Shown here: piece after piece, positions 1 through 7,987 of the stretch
How positions within the stretch are numbered: the stretch's first letter is position 1
Layout of the letters: the number at the start of each line of letters is the position of its first letter
Assembly (NCBI GenBank): GCA_029250275.1
Contig: JAPFBP010000001.1
Location: 62,001 to 126,000, forward strand
Direction: 5' to 3'
DNA length: 64,000 nt
Source of the DNA: Candidatus Nitrosopumilus sp.
Lineage (GTDB): Archaea > Thermoproteota > Nitrososphaeria > Nitrososphaerales > Nitrosopumilaceae
The notes under the pieces: generated by a model
Database searches by the model: none
What the model saw: only the letters and a program-made list of their open reading frames with translations
Told to the model about the DNA's origin: nothing
Made by a program: the position numbers and the translations under genes

Positions 1-606
1 GAAGATTCTTCAGATCTTGAGAAATTAGTCAAAGATAACGAATTTGGTTATTGGATGAGAACAGGAAACAAATCAACTAATGATGGAACAGGTCAAAGAT
101 ATGAAAAAGTATTTCATCAAAATGAAATGAAAAAAGAAAAAAGAATAATATCACATGCAAAAAATGATTCTAACATAGATACAGTATTAGGAAAAGATGG
201 GGGAAAATATTCTGTGTTAGAAGCTTTAGATAAAAAAATTGATTGGATACAAATTGATATTGGTTTTCTCTCAGAACAAGAAAAAGATACAATTCTAAAT
301 TTGTGCAAATATGCAGTTGTTAATGGTTCTCACACGGTAATGGGTGAGATAATGGGTGGAAAATCAAAACCAATAATTGGAATCCCAATTTATGATGAAC
401 ACACAAATAACATTAGATGGGCTGAAGAAAAAAATCTAGGCGTGCTTGCCATTAAAACAAACCAAGTAACTAACGGTATAACCAAAATTAAAGAAAATTA
501 TGAAGCATTTCAGAATAGTTTGAATGAATTCTCAAAGAATTTTGTTCCTAATGGAGCAGAAAATTCAGCAAAAATTGCTGCTCAAATATTAGAAGAAAAG
601 AAATAA
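1..606 (+). CDS. Glycosyltransferase, C-terminal part (GT28/MurG-like), cut by window edge
   Basis: The reading frame is open from base 1, so the gene begins outside the window; 201 residues are visible. The segment around the Gly-Ser-His-Thr motif, followed by Glu and then a Gly-Lys-x-x-Pro-Ile-Ile-Gly-Ile-Pro stretch, resembles the C-terminal nucleotide-sugar-binding half of family 28 glycosyltransferases, where a G-x-H/x-T...E...GKP...P pattern contacts the donor sugar nucleotide. The protein ends with a polar helical tail. Transfer of a sugar from a UDP-sugar to a lipid or surface acceptor is inferred from the family; the acceptor cannot be told from this fragment. The internal ATG at base 55 is not the real start, because coding similarity continues upstream of it. 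Confidence 0.55.
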   Translation, partial: EDSSDLEKLVKDNEFGYWMRTGNKSTNDGTGQRYEKVFHQNEMKKEKRIISHAKNDSNIDTVLGKDGGKYSVLEALDKKIDWIQIDIGFLSEQEKDTILNLCKYAVVNGSHTVMGEIMGGKSKPIIGIPIYDEHTNNIRWAEEKNLGVLAIKTNQVTNGITKIKENYEAFQNSLNEFSKNFVPNGAENSAKIAAQILEEKK

Positions 607-630
607 TAGATTATTTTGATGATTTTTCTC

Positions 631-698
631 ATCTGGCACGCGGGATTTCGATGGGCGAACGGACCGCAAGGGATGATGAAAAAATCCGCGTGTCGGAT
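631..698 (+). ncRNA. Strong hairpin, candidate structured RNA
   Basis: Bases 631-648 pair with 682-698 to form a stem of 17 base pairs (two are G-U) with one bulged G at 644. The stem is GC-rich in otherwise AT-rich DNA. The 33-base loop holds TGATGA at 674-679, and a second TGATGA lies just 5' of the stem at 617-622. It fits the gap between the glycosyltransferase and the zinc-ribbon gene. TGATGA and GA pairs can form kink-turns bound by L7Ae, so an H/ACA- or C/D-like guide RNA is possible, but I cannot identify the family or show transcription. Confidence 0.45.
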
Positions 699-758
699 AA
701 TATCGATCAATAGAGATTGTGGGAACGCTTTTATGGAAAAAATTGAGACAAATCAACA

Positions 759-1076
759 GTGCCTAACTGTCCAGAATGTACATTCCGAGAGAAAAAGAAA
801 ATAGAAACAAAATATCTAGAAGATTTCCCAGAAGAAGACAGAAGTAGAGACGCTTTGTTCAAATTATTTGATGAAATTGACATTCCAATGAAAATGGATG
901 AAAAAAACAGAAGACATTTTATTTGTAAACGATGTGGATTATACGCAACAAGAGAAGAAGTTACAGATATCAGATCCAAGTTAAATCAAAGAGAAAAAAC
1001 ACGTGATGACAAACATGATGACTATCTAGAATGGTGGTCAAAAAGTAAAAAAGAAAAAGCAGAAAGTGTAGAGTAG
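759..1076 (+). CDS. Small zinc-ribbon protein, unknown function
   Basis: This 105-residue protein starts at a GTG. It has CPEC at residues 4-7 and CKRC at 56-59, two CxxC knuckles that together can hold one zinc ion. They flank an acidic helical segment; the C-terminal third is rich in Lys, Glu and Asp and is probably disordered or helical. Such small zinc ribbons are common in these archaea and often work in transcription, translation or as adaptors, but nothing here shows which. The next gene follows after 6 bp on the same strand, which suggests one transcript. Lengthening the start upstream would run into the candidate structured RNA. Confidence 0.7.
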   Translation: MPNCPECTFREKKKIETKYLEDFPEEDRSRDALFKLFDEIDIPMKMDEKNRRHFICKRCGLYATREEVTDIRSKLNQREKTRDDKHDDYLEWWSKSKKEKAESVE

Positions 1077-1082
1077 CTTACA

Positions 1083-1484
1083 ATGGTAAAAAAGAAAGAA
1101 GATGAAATTCCTGAATGGGTTACTGATGAAATTCAAAATGCAAAATTTAGGAAACCTGAAGAACTAAAAGGATCAGGATATATTCTAGAATTTTATTATG
1201 AAGATAATAAAATTGATGTTCAATTGTATGATGCAGTAGAAGATGGACGACATATTGTAACAATGGATGTTGTAAAAGATATTAAAATTGATGATTTACT
1301 AAAAGGTGAAGTCTATGAATTTGTTTTTGATCAACATAAAGCACCATTAAGTAAAAAAGTATCAGAATTTCTAGAAAAAGAAAAAGAAATTGAAATGAAG
1401 GCAATTTATCAATTTGAATTAAGATCTCTAGAATTGTTTGATGTAGGCTCTAGTAAACATGTAAATGAAGATTTAGAAGAATAA
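1083..1484 (+). CDS. Conserved-looking hypothetical protein, 133 aa
   Basis: The protein is acidic and soluble with no signal peptide or membrane segment. I do not recognise the family. It contains alternating beta-like strands in the middle (ILEFYYEDNKIDVQLYDAV and the VTMDVV region) followed by a charged C-terminal helix. It starts 6 bp after the zinc-ribbon gene and is probably co-transcribed with it. Its stop lies 1 bp from the end of the converging SDR gene. Confidence 0.65.
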   Translation: MVKKKEDEIPEWVTDEIQNAKFRKPEELKGSGYILEFYYEDNKIDVQLYDAVEDGRHIVTMDVVKDIKIDDLLKGEVYEFVFDQHKAPLSKKVSEFLEKEKEIEMKAIYQFELRSLELFDVGSSKHVNEDLEE

Positions 1485-1485
1485 A

Positions 1486-2286
1486 TTAATCTTTTTTCAT
1501 AGAATCTAATTGTTTTTTGAAAGCCTTTCCTAAAATTGGATTAATAAAATATGGAAATGTATTTTTTAACCAAACTGCACCTCTAACTAGAGATGGAACA
1601 ATAATTTCCAATCTTGGAGAATTTGCTGCTTTTAGAATTGCTTTTGCTACAGTTTTAGAACTAAGCGAAGTTGGAGAAAATTTTGGCATTTTTTCAAATG
1701 ATGGGTGTTCAAAAAAGTTAGTTCTAACCATAATAGGACTAACAACAGTAATTCCAACTCCAGAATTTTTTAATTCATGTTTCAAACCTTCTGAAAATCC
1801 TAACATTGCAAATTTTGATGCACAGTATGAAGCAATTCCAGGCAAACCAAAACTTGCTGCAACAGATGCCACATTGACAATATGGCCAGATTTTTTATCT
1901 AACATTGATGGAAGAAAATATTTTATGCAATATACCATTCCAAAATAATTTGTTTCCATCTGAGATTCTATGTCATCAATACTAAGATCGTATATAGAGC
2001 CATAAATTGCAAAACCGGCATTATTTACTAAAATATCAACTGAATCAAATTTTTCTAAAACTGTTTTTGACATTTCTTTTACTTGATCTTTTTTAGATAC
2101 ATCACATTGACAAACCAATATAGTTACATTGAATTTTTTTAATTCATCTGCTACTTGTTCAAGCTTTTCTTTTGTTCTTGAAACTAAAATGATGTTAGCA
2201 CCTAATTTTGCAAATTCTGATGCAGATTCTCTACCAATTCCTGATGATGCGCCTGTAATTAGAACAACTTTATTTTTGAAATCCAC
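1486..2286 (-). CDS. Short-chain dehydrogenase/reductase
   Basis: A 266-residue classical SDR. The N-terminal Rossmann dinucleotide site is TGASSGIG at residues 11-18, the structural NNAG motif is at 88-91, and the catalytic residues are Ser141, Tyr154 and Lys158 (YCASK). The basic Arg at residue 37 after the second strand suggests NADP(H) preference. The C-terminal 40 residues carry a hydrophobic stretch ending in a basic tail, as in SDRs acting on lipids or sterol-like substrates, so membrane association is possible. The substrate is unknown. It is one of three SDRs in this window and converges with the upstream hypothetical gene. Confidence 0.88.
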   Translation of the reverse strand: MDFKNKVVLITGASSGIGRESASEFAKLGANIILVSRTKEKLEQVADELKKFNVTILVCQCDVSKKDQVKEMSKTVLEKFDSVDILVNNAGFAIYGSIYDLSIDDIESQMETNYFGMVYCIKYFLPSMLDKKSGHIVNVASVAASFGLPGIASYCASKFAMLGFSEGLKHELKNSGVGITVVSPIMVRTNFFEHPSFEKMPKFSPTSLSSKTVAKAILKAANSPRLEIIVPSLVRGAVWLKNTFPYFINPILGKAFKKQLDSMKKD

Positions 2287-2320
2287 AAATCGAAAAAATC
2301 GTATAAAGATAAAGTGCTTT

Positions 2321-3361
2321 CTATGTAGCCTGTGGTTTAGATATCTTGCTCAAGGCTAATTTTACCAAAAGTAGCCACGTTATTGCAATTGGAACATAGT
2401 ATGTTGCAATTCTCCATCCAATTACTGCATCCCAAGCTACAATTCCCTCAGTAATTTCAAAAGCAAAAGGATCTAAATTATTGATATATGCAATAATTCC
2501 AAATTCTGCCAAACCCGAACCGCCTATGGTTATTGGTAAGTTTCCAATGGCATTTGCACCCATTACTGCCATGATAGAATCAAATGTATTGATAACAAAT
2601 CCTGTTCCCATTGCAATAATCATAAATGAAATTCCATAAAATGACCATGATGCAAGTGAAAACAAAAATGATACTGTAAAGATTTTTTTGGATTCTGAAG
2701 TTTTTAAATTTTCTCTACTCATTATACATACTTCTTCCATCCATGTGTTTGTTTTCTCAATTGCCTTTACACCTTTTTCTTTTGCAAATCTCTTTGCAAG
2801 ATTTTCCAATACCTTTGGAACCTGGAATGTATGTTTGGAAGAAAGGAAGAACATTACCATCCACAAAGATGTAATTATAATACTGATTGCTAAAATTACT
2901 GCTGCAACCACATATGCTCCACTTAGTAATGCAATAATTCCTGCCATAATAGATAACAATCCTGCTGCCAACACCTCAGTTACCATATCAATAATTGCAA
3001 TCCATGCAGCTTTTGCAGGTTTTGCTCCTTTTTTATGCAAATAATAAATTATAATAAATTCTGCTCCAATAAACATTGGAGTTGTAAATTTGATAAATTC
3101 ACTACCCATTCTGACTCCAACCAATTTGAAAAATGAATCAAAATGTCCAAGATATTTTCTTGTAATATATGCAAATTTGATTCCTTGAAGACCCAACTTT
3201 ATCATCATAGCAACAATTGCCCCAACAAATGGAAATAATCCAATTGCTAGAACATCTTCAATTTGAATATCAAATTGGATTGCAATAATGAAAATAGGAA
3301 TTAAGGTAATTGGAATAGCTATTAATCTCCAGTTCATTTGATGATTTTTTTGAGGAATCAA
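2321..3361 (-). CDS. Flippase-like integral membrane protein (LPG synthase TM / UPF0104 type)
   Basis: A 346-residue protein with about eight hydrophobic segments spread over its whole length. The pattern, with a GxxI-type first half and the GNLPITIGGSGLAEFG signature near the C-terminus, fits the lysylphosphatidylglycerol-synthase transmembrane / UPF0104 family. Relatives (for example AglD-region proteins) are implicated in moving lipid-linked sugars or in lipid modification. No soluble synthetase domain is attached. The chosen start is a TTG; an ATG eight codons downstream at about 3337 is equally plausible. A TATA-like TATATTT lies at about 3422-3430, with an inverted repeat between it and the gene. 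Confidence 0.75.
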   Translation of the reverse strand: MIPQKNHQMNWRLIAIPITLIPIFIIAIQFDIQIEDVLAIGLFPFVGAIVAMMIKLGLQGIKFAYITRKYLGHFDSFFKLVGVRMGSEFIKFTTPMFIGAEFIIIYYLHKKGAKPAKAAWIAIIDMVTEVLAAGLLSIMAGIIALLSGAYVVAAVILAISIIITSLWMVMFFLSSKHTFQVPKVLENLAKRFAKEKGVKAIEKTNTWMEEVCIMSRENLKTSESKKIFTVSFLFSLASWSFYGISFMIIAMGTGFVINTFDSIMAVMGANAIGNLPITIGGSGLAEFGIIAYINNLDPFAFEITEGIVAWDAVIGWRIATYYVPIAITWLLLVKLALSKISKPQAT

Positions 3362-3400
3362 ATATGAAAGTTGAGTACATACCCAGTCAGGAAAAATGTG

Positions 3401-3416
3401 TGCCTAAAATTAGGCA
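3401..3416. promoter_or_regulatory. Inverted repeat TGCCTAA-AA-TTAGGCA, possible operator
   Basis: Two perfect 7-base arms are separated by two bases. The site lies about 40 bp upstream of the flippase-like gene, just downstream of its likely TATA box (about 3422-3430), where a bound repressor would block initiation. Related inverted repeats occur at 18227-18243 (AGGCA-N7-TGCCT) and, imperfectly, at 6987-7005. The regulatory role is inference. Confidence 0.35.
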
Positions 3417-3428
3417 TGAAAAATATAC

Positions 3429-3581
3429 TTAATCTGAAAATTTATGTTGATTTTTGAATTCCTGTTTTACTTCAGTAAATAGTGAATCTAGCATTTCAAA
3501 GTCTGAAAGGTTTCTTTCTTGAAGTAATTTTACTACTAAATCTTTGAGATTATCTTCCTTCGCTAATGCACTTTGAATCAC
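3429..3581 (-). CDS. Small hypothetical protein, 50 aa
   Basis: A GTG-started frame of 50 codons lies in the otherwise empty gap between the flippase-like gene and the GPN GTPase. Its translation is acidic and helical (VIQSALAKEDNLKDLVVKLL at the start) and looks like a genuine amphipathic small protein rather than random sequence; third positions are AT-rich as in neighbouring genes. An AT-rich TATA-like stretch lies just upstream. The rest of the 3362-3718 gap holds only promoters and the inverted repeat. Confidence 0.45.
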   Translation of the reverse strand: MIQSALAKEDNLKDLVVKLLQERNLSDFEMLDSLFTEVKQEFKNQHKFSD

Positions 3582-3718
3582 AAATGAAATATAATTTAAT
3601 TAGTTAAAAATAACATGAAAATTTTGATCTTTTTGAATACCAATTTGGTATTTTCAATGATGATAATCTAAAAAACAAGCTAGTTTGAAATATAAGCAAA
3701 TAGTAAAAATTAGACGGA

Positions 3719-4477
3719 TTGAAAACAATTTTTGTTTCAGGTACTGCGGGTTCAGGAAAATCTTTACTTTCATCAAAGTTACAGGATTATTATTCAAAAA
3801 ATGGAGCATTTGCTGCAATTTTAAATTTGGATCCAGGTGTAGATAATATGCCATATACATGTGATATTGATGTTAGAGACTATGTTGATTATGTATCAAT
3901 TATGCAACAGTATGAACTCGGTCCAAATGGCGCTATGGTCATGGCAAATGATTTGATTGCATCAAAAATTGATGATATTCAAAATGAGGTATACAAAGTA
4001 AATCCAGATTATCTAATTGTAGATACACCTGGTCAAATTGAATTATTTGCATATCGTTCTAGTGGACGTTTCATAGTAGATAATATTTCATCTGAAGAAA
4101 AAACAAATATTTTTCTTTTTGATGGATCGCTAATTACTTCACCAGTGAATTTTGTTTCAATTGCATTGCTTGCAACATCAATAAGACTACGTTTGAATTT
4201 ATCAACAATTAATGTTCTAACAAAAACAGATCTTATTGGAGATAAATTAAAAGATATTTTACAATGGTCTACAAATTTAAAAACATTAGAAAATGCTATT
4301 GGTAAAGAAACAGATGGTGATACATATTCATTGACTACAAATATTTTACGAGGTTTGAATTTGGGAGGATTTGCACAAGGATTAATTCCAATATCAAATG
4401 TTACTGGAGAAGGCTTTCTAAATCTTGAGGGTGCTCTGAGTAGAATTCTTAATTTGGGTGAAGAGGTAGAAAATTAA
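3719..4477 (+). CDS. GPN-loop GTPase
   Basis: A 252-residue P-loop GTPase of the GPN family (eukaryotic GPN1/XAB1 relatives). Walker A GTAGSGKS is at residues 8-15, the family-defining Gly-Pro-Asn at 68-70 (LGPNG), the G3 motif DTPGQ at 102-106, and the base-specificity motif TKTD at 168-171. In this family the GPN loop reaches across a homodimer to help hydrolysis; eukaryotic members help assemble RNA polymerase II, while the archaeal role is unsettled. The start is a TTG. The stop codon is immediately followed by the homoserine kinase start, so the two genes and probably queC form one transcript. Confidence 0.88.
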   Translation: MKTIFVSGTAGSGKSLLSSKLQDYYSKNGAFAAILNLDPGVDNMPYTCDIDVRDYVDYVSIMQQYELGPNGAMVMANDLIASKIDDIQNEVYKVNPDYLIVDTPGQIELFAYRSSGRFIVDNISSEEKTNIFLFDGSLITSPVNFVSIALLATSIRLRLNLSTINVLTKTDLIGDKLKDILQWSTNLKTLENAIGKETDGDTYSLTTNILRGLNLGGFAQGLIPISNVTGEGFLNLEGALSRILNLGEEVEN

Positions 4478-5401
4478 TTGATATCAAAAGTTACAGTCAA
4501 GGCCCCATCATCAACTGCAAATTTAGGACCAGGATTTGATGTTTTTGGATTGGCAATAGATGCATTTTACGATACAATCACACTAACCAAAACAAAAAGT
4601 GGAATTAAAATAATTACAGATGATAATATCCCTACAAATCCTGAAAAAAATACAGCTGGATTAGTTGTAAAAAATATGAAGAAAAAATTTAAAATTAAAG
4701 ATGGTATAGAAATTAAAATTAAAAAAGGGATTCCTGCAGGATATGGAATGGGAAGTAGTGCAGCTTCAGCTGCTGCAACTGCAGTTGCATTTGATAAATT
4801 ATTTGGATTAAAATTGAATGGAAATTCACTAGTGGAATTTGCAGGATCTGGTGAAAAAGCAAGTGCAGGTACAGTTCATTATGATAATGTTGCAGCTTCT
4901 GTTTTAGGTGGTTTTGTAATTGTAAAAACAAACCCTTTAGATATAATTAGAATTGAACCACCAACTAATCTTAGAATGTGTATAGCAGTCCCAACAATCA
5001 ACGTGCCAAAAAAGAAAACAAAGGTATCAAGAAGTGTCATTCCAAAAAAAATTAAATTATCTGACAGTATTTTAAATTTATCAAATGCTGCTGCAATTGT
5101 AGCAGGATTTATGAAAAAAGATTCTGAAATTATTGGAAATTCCATTAAAGATGTGATAGTTGAACCTGCCAGACAACATATGATTCCAGGATTTGCTAAA
5201 GTAAAAGAAAATGCTATCAAAGCAGGAGCGTTAGGTGTTACTATTAGTGGCGCAGGGCCTTCTGTAATTGCATTTTCAAAAAGTTCAGCTAATTTGAAAA
5301 AAATTAGTTTAGCCATGGCAAAAGGATTTGCATCTACAAATACAAAATGTCAAACTGTAATATGTAAACCAAGTAAAGGTGCAGCAAATAAAAGAAAATA
5401 G
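4478..5401 (+). CDS. thrB: Homoserine kinase
   Basis: A 307-residue GHMP kinase that phosphorylates homoserine with ATP in threonine synthesis. The N-terminal APSSTANLGPGFD motif (residues 9-21) and the phosphate-binding loop GYGMGSSAA (88-96) are typical of ThrB. The third GHMP motif, GVTISGAGPSVIA, lies near the C-terminus. The length matches bacterial and archaeal ThrB. It starts with TTG at the base after the GPN GTPase stop, implying translational coupling. Other GHMP kinases such as shikimate kinase are less likely, because the N-terminal motif matches ThrB best. Confidence 0.9.
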   Translation: MISKVTVKAPSSTANLGPGFDVFGLAIDAFYDTITLTKTKSGIKIITDDNIPTNPEKNTAGLVVKNMKKKFKIKDGIEIKIKKGIPAGYGMGSSAASAAATAVAFDKLFGLKLNGNSLVEFAGSGEKASAGTVHYDNVAASVLGGFVIVKTNPLDIIRIEPPTNLRMCIAVPTINVPKKKTKVSRSVIPKKIKLSDSILNLSNAAAIVAGFMKKDSEIIGNSIKDVIVEPARQHMIPGFAKVKENAIKAGALGVTISGAGPSVIAFSKSSANLKKISLAMAKGFASTNTKCQTVICKPSKGAANKRK

Positions 5402-5412
5402 TTGAATAAGTT

Positions 5413-6087
5413 ATGAAGAAAGCAGTTATTGTTTTTAGTGGAGGTGTGGATTCTGTTTGTGCTGTTTCATATTTGAAATCAAAATATGAGTTGTATGGTA
5501 TTACATTTTTTTATGGACAAAAAGCAAATAGTGAAATTGCAGCTGCTAAATATTTTGCAAAAAAATTGGGATTAAAACAGCACAAGATAATTGATATTGG
5601 TTTTATGAAAGACTTGTATGGAAATTCTAATGTTTTGACAAGTTCTAAAAGAAAAATTCCCAGTAAATTTGAATACTCAATTGTCGTGCCAATTAGAAAT
5701 GCAGTTTTTCTATCAATTGCCTCAGCATGGGCTTTTACATTAAATGCCAGTCTAGTAGTATATGGTGCTCATACTGGAGACAAACATTATCCTGATTGCA
5801 GACCAATTTTTGCAAAAAAACTAGAAAGTGCATTTAACCAAGGTGAAATTGATGGAATTAAATCAAAACTACGAAAAAATATTGAAATTTGGTCACCATA
5901 TAGAATGGGACTATCAAAAAGTGATTTATTAAAATCAGGAATGAAAGTTTTGGGTGATTCCATATTCAAAACATGGAGTTGTTATTCAAATAAAAAATAT
6001 CATTGCGGAGAATGTGAATCTTGCAATAATAGAAAAATTGCATTTGGAAAAGCTAAAATTATAGACAAAACAAAATATCTAAAATAA
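5413..6087 (+). CDS. queC: 7-cyano-7-deazaguanine synthase
   Basis: A 224-residue PP-loop ATPase. SGGVDS at residues 9-14 is the pyrophosphate loop, and Cys190, Cys198, Cys201 and Cys204 form the C-terminal zinc site of QueC. The enzyme converts 7-carboxy-7-deazaguanine to preQ0 with ATP and ammonia; in archaea preQ0 is the precursor of archaeosine at tRNA position 15. The gene begins 11 bp after thrB on the same strand. folE and queE, two earlier steps of the pathway, lie 0.3-1.6 kb away on the opposite strand. The queD step is not found in this window. Confidence 0.93.
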   Translation: MKKAVIVFSGGVDSVCAVSYLKSKYELYGITFFYGQKANSEIAAAKYFAKKLGLKQHKIIDIGFMKDLYGNSNVLTSSKRKIPSKFEYSIVVPIRNAVFLSIASAWAFTLNASLVVYGAHTGDKHYPDCRPIFAKKLESAFNQGEIDGIKSKLRKNIEIWSPYRMGLSKSDLLKSGMKVLGDSIFKTWSCYSNKKYHCGECESCNNRKIAFGKAKIIDKTKYLK

Positions 6088-6089
6088 TT

Positions 6090-6353
6090 TTAGTGACTAT
6101 TTCTGAGAATTTTCTTTTTTAGAATTAAACCTCTAATACCAATATACCAAACTAAAAAGAATCCACCGACAATTCCCATAAATACATAGTTTTGTACTTC
6201 TGGAGAAAGTCCTTCAATTGAATCAGTAATTTTACTTGAAGTTAACATTGAGATTACAATTACAATAATACATTCAATTGCATACCATGTCCAATTTGGC
6301 CATGATTCTTTTGGAATGTGAATGTATGGATTTGCTCCCATGTTTGTGATCAA
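6090..6353 (-). CDS. Small membrane protein, 87 aa
   Basis: Two strong hydrophobic segments (about residues 25-45 and 60-80) are joined by a short polar loop, and a basic tail (LKKKILRNSH) follows. This suggests a helical hairpin with a cytoplasmic C-terminus. I do not recognise the family. It lies two bases from the end of converging queC and downstream of folE on the minus strand, so it could be transcribed with folE. Confidence 0.65.
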   Translation of the reverse strand: MITNMGANPYIHIPKESWPNWTWYAIECIIVIVISMLTSSKITDSIEGLSPEVQNYVFMGIVGGFFLVWYIGIRGLILKKKILRNSH

Positions 6354-6384
6354 AAATGGTGATTATTTAATTTTTCAGTATTTT

Positions 6385-6942
6385 CTAAATCGATAAATCT
6401 GATGCACGTTGTCTAATGAGTGACATTATGCCTATTTTTTCTTCTTTATTTTCATAAATTCCTCTAAATGCTGATGAAGAAAGTGTTGCATCATTTTTGA
6501 CTCCACGCATTTTCATACATAGATGTTCTGCATCTACTAAAACTACCACACCTTTTACTCCTTGAGAGTGTAGTTCATCAGCAATATTTTTGGTTAATCG
6601 CTCCTGAATTTGTAGTCTTTTTGAATATTTTTCCACTAATCTAACAAGTTTTGAAATTCCAAAAACTCGGCCATTTGGTGAGTAAGCAATGTTAACTCTT
6701 CCATAAAATGGTAACATGTGGTGTTCACACATTGAATAAAATTGAATATCACGAGCAATTACTACATCAGAATCTTCAGAAAATTGAACTGATAGTTCTG
6801 AATCAGAATCATAGCCACCAAAGATTTCTTTATACATATTTGCAATTCTTTCAGGAGTTTCACGTAACCCTTCACGTGTGGGATCTTCGCCAAGTTCAAT
6901 AATTAATTCCCTTACGAGTTTTTTCACACGCTCTTGATCCAT
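6385..6942 (-). CDS. folE: GTP cyclohydrolase I (type IA)
   Basis: A 185-residue FolE that converts GTP to 7,8-dihydroneopterin triphosphate and formate. Zinc ligands expected in type IA enzymes are present: Cys72 and His75 in MCEHHM, and Cys142 in EHLCMKMRG. The N-terminal ETPERIANMY helix and the ISKLVRLVEKYSKRLQIQE segment are characteristic. Next to queC and queE it most likely feeds preQ0/archaeosine synthesis, although tetrahydropterin cofactors could also draw on it. The family forms toroidal decamers. Confidence 0.95.
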   Translation of the reverse strand: MDQERVKKLVRELIIELGEDPTREGLRETPERIANMYKEIFGGYDSDSELSVQFSEDSDVVIARDIQFYSMCEHHMLPFYGRVNIAYSPNGRVFGISKLVRLVEKYSKRLQIQERLTKNIADELHSQGVKGVVVLVDAEHLCMKMRGVKNDATLSSSAFRGIYENKEEKIGIMSLIRQRASDLSI

Positions 6943-7006
6943 TTGATATTTTCACAGAATTTTTCTAGTATTTGAACCTAATCTGATTTTTAGGCAGGTG
7001 CTAAAA

Positions 7007-7720
7007 TTATGGAGCGCCAATAAATTTGTGTAATTGAGGTACTACCTTAACATCAATGAAATGAGGATATACCAAATCATACAATTCCAATAAAAGATCT
7101 AGTGATGGTTCTGAAATTCCATATGTAGGTTGAATAATGAATCCATCAAGATCATCTTTAGATACAATATCAAAAATTTCTTTTACTAATTTTGTAAATT
7201 CATTTGGTTGAGTCTTTGAGCTAACTACAACTTTGATGTATGTTGTTTTCTTTGATTTTACAGATGATTGAAGGCATTTCATTGTATGGCCAATTAATTT
7301 ATCATAATGTTTTGCATCAACAAAATCAGAATCTTTTGTTTTAAATTCAATTTTAACAATATCAATAAATGGTAAAACATGATCAAATCTATCAATATCA
7401 AAACATGATGATTCAAGATAAGTTGGAATTTTCTTTTCCTGGATATGTTTTGCAAGTAATGCTACAGCTTCATGCTGAATTAGTGGATCACCACCAGTGA
7501 AATTGACTTTGTAAGTTTGTTTTTTTAAATTAGAATCAATTAGCTTGTTTGCATCTTCAATAGAATATTCTGTTCCAGAATCAAGAGGAAGTGATTCTTT
7601 TGTGTCACAGTAAAAACAGGTAAAAGGACATCCAGCAAGTCTAACAAAAAGAGTCTTTGTTCCATAAAGAATTCCTTCACCTTCAACTGATGTAAATATT
7701 TCAAATAATCTAACTTTCAA
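7007..7720 (-). CDS. queE: 7-carboxy-7-deazaguanine synthase (radical SAM)
   Basis: A 237-residue radical SAM enzyme. Cys31, Cys35 and Cys38 form the CX3CX2C cluster-binding motif (CPFTCFYC), preceded by the substrate-side EGEG at residues 13-16. NFTGGDP follows as the SAM-binding GGE-like motif. The enzyme contracts 6-carboxytetrahydropterin to 7-carboxy-7-deazaguanine, the step just before QueC. It is upstream of folE on the same strand with a 64-bp gap that contains an imperfect inverted repeat (6987-7005), so folE may have its own promoter. Confidence 0.92.
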   Translation of the reverse strand: MKVRLFEIFTSVEGEGILYGTKTLFVRLAGCPFTCFYCDTKESLPLDSGTEYSIEDANKLIDSNLKKQTYKVNFTGGDPLIQHEAVALLAKHIQEKKIPTYLESSCFDIDRFDHVLPFIDIVKIEFKTKDSDFVDAKHYDKLIGHTMKCLQSSVKSKKTTYIKVVVSSKTQPNEFTKLVKEIFDIVSKDDLDGFIIQPTYGISEPSLDLLLELYDLVYPHFIDVKVVPQLHKFIGAP

Positions 7721-7761
7721 GTAATAATCGTAATTTTTTTCATTATTTATTCAGTGAGTTT

Positions 7762-7962
7762 CTAATGCATTACAGGTTCTTTTGTATAAAATAATCCAGA
7801 AATAAAGAATATCACTCCCAAGATTCCAATTGTGCTTCCTACAAGTTCTACTTGATTTTGAAAATCTCCTTCAAGTGGAGCCCATAGCCAAGCCATCAAA
7901 GCACCGACAATAATCATTGGAACACCTACACCAATAATGATTGCTTTAGATGCCATACTCAA
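7762..7962 (-). CDS. Small membrane protein, 66 aa
   Basis: Two hydrophobic segments (about residues 8-28 and 42-60) surround a short acidic loop; the family is unknown to me. It lies 41 bp upstream of queE on the same strand. Small two-helix membrane proteins like this recur in the window (also at 6.1, 14.2, 40.4 and 42.7 kb). Confidence 0.65.
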   Translation of the reverse strand: MSMASKAIIIGVGVPMIIVGALMAWLWAPLEGDFQNQVELVGSTIGILGVIFFISGLFYTKEPVMH

Positions 7963-7987
7963 ATTATTTGGAAAATGTATATGAAGT

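Noticed and set aside
616..804. 62-codon plus-strand frame over the hairpin
   Set aside because: Composition is dictated by the structured GC-rich hairpin and it overlaps the start of the zinc-ribbon gene; it is not protein-like.
1517..1948. 143-codon plus-strand frame opposite the SDR gene
   Set aside because: It is the antisense shadow of the SDR coding frame, which has all the catalytic motifs.
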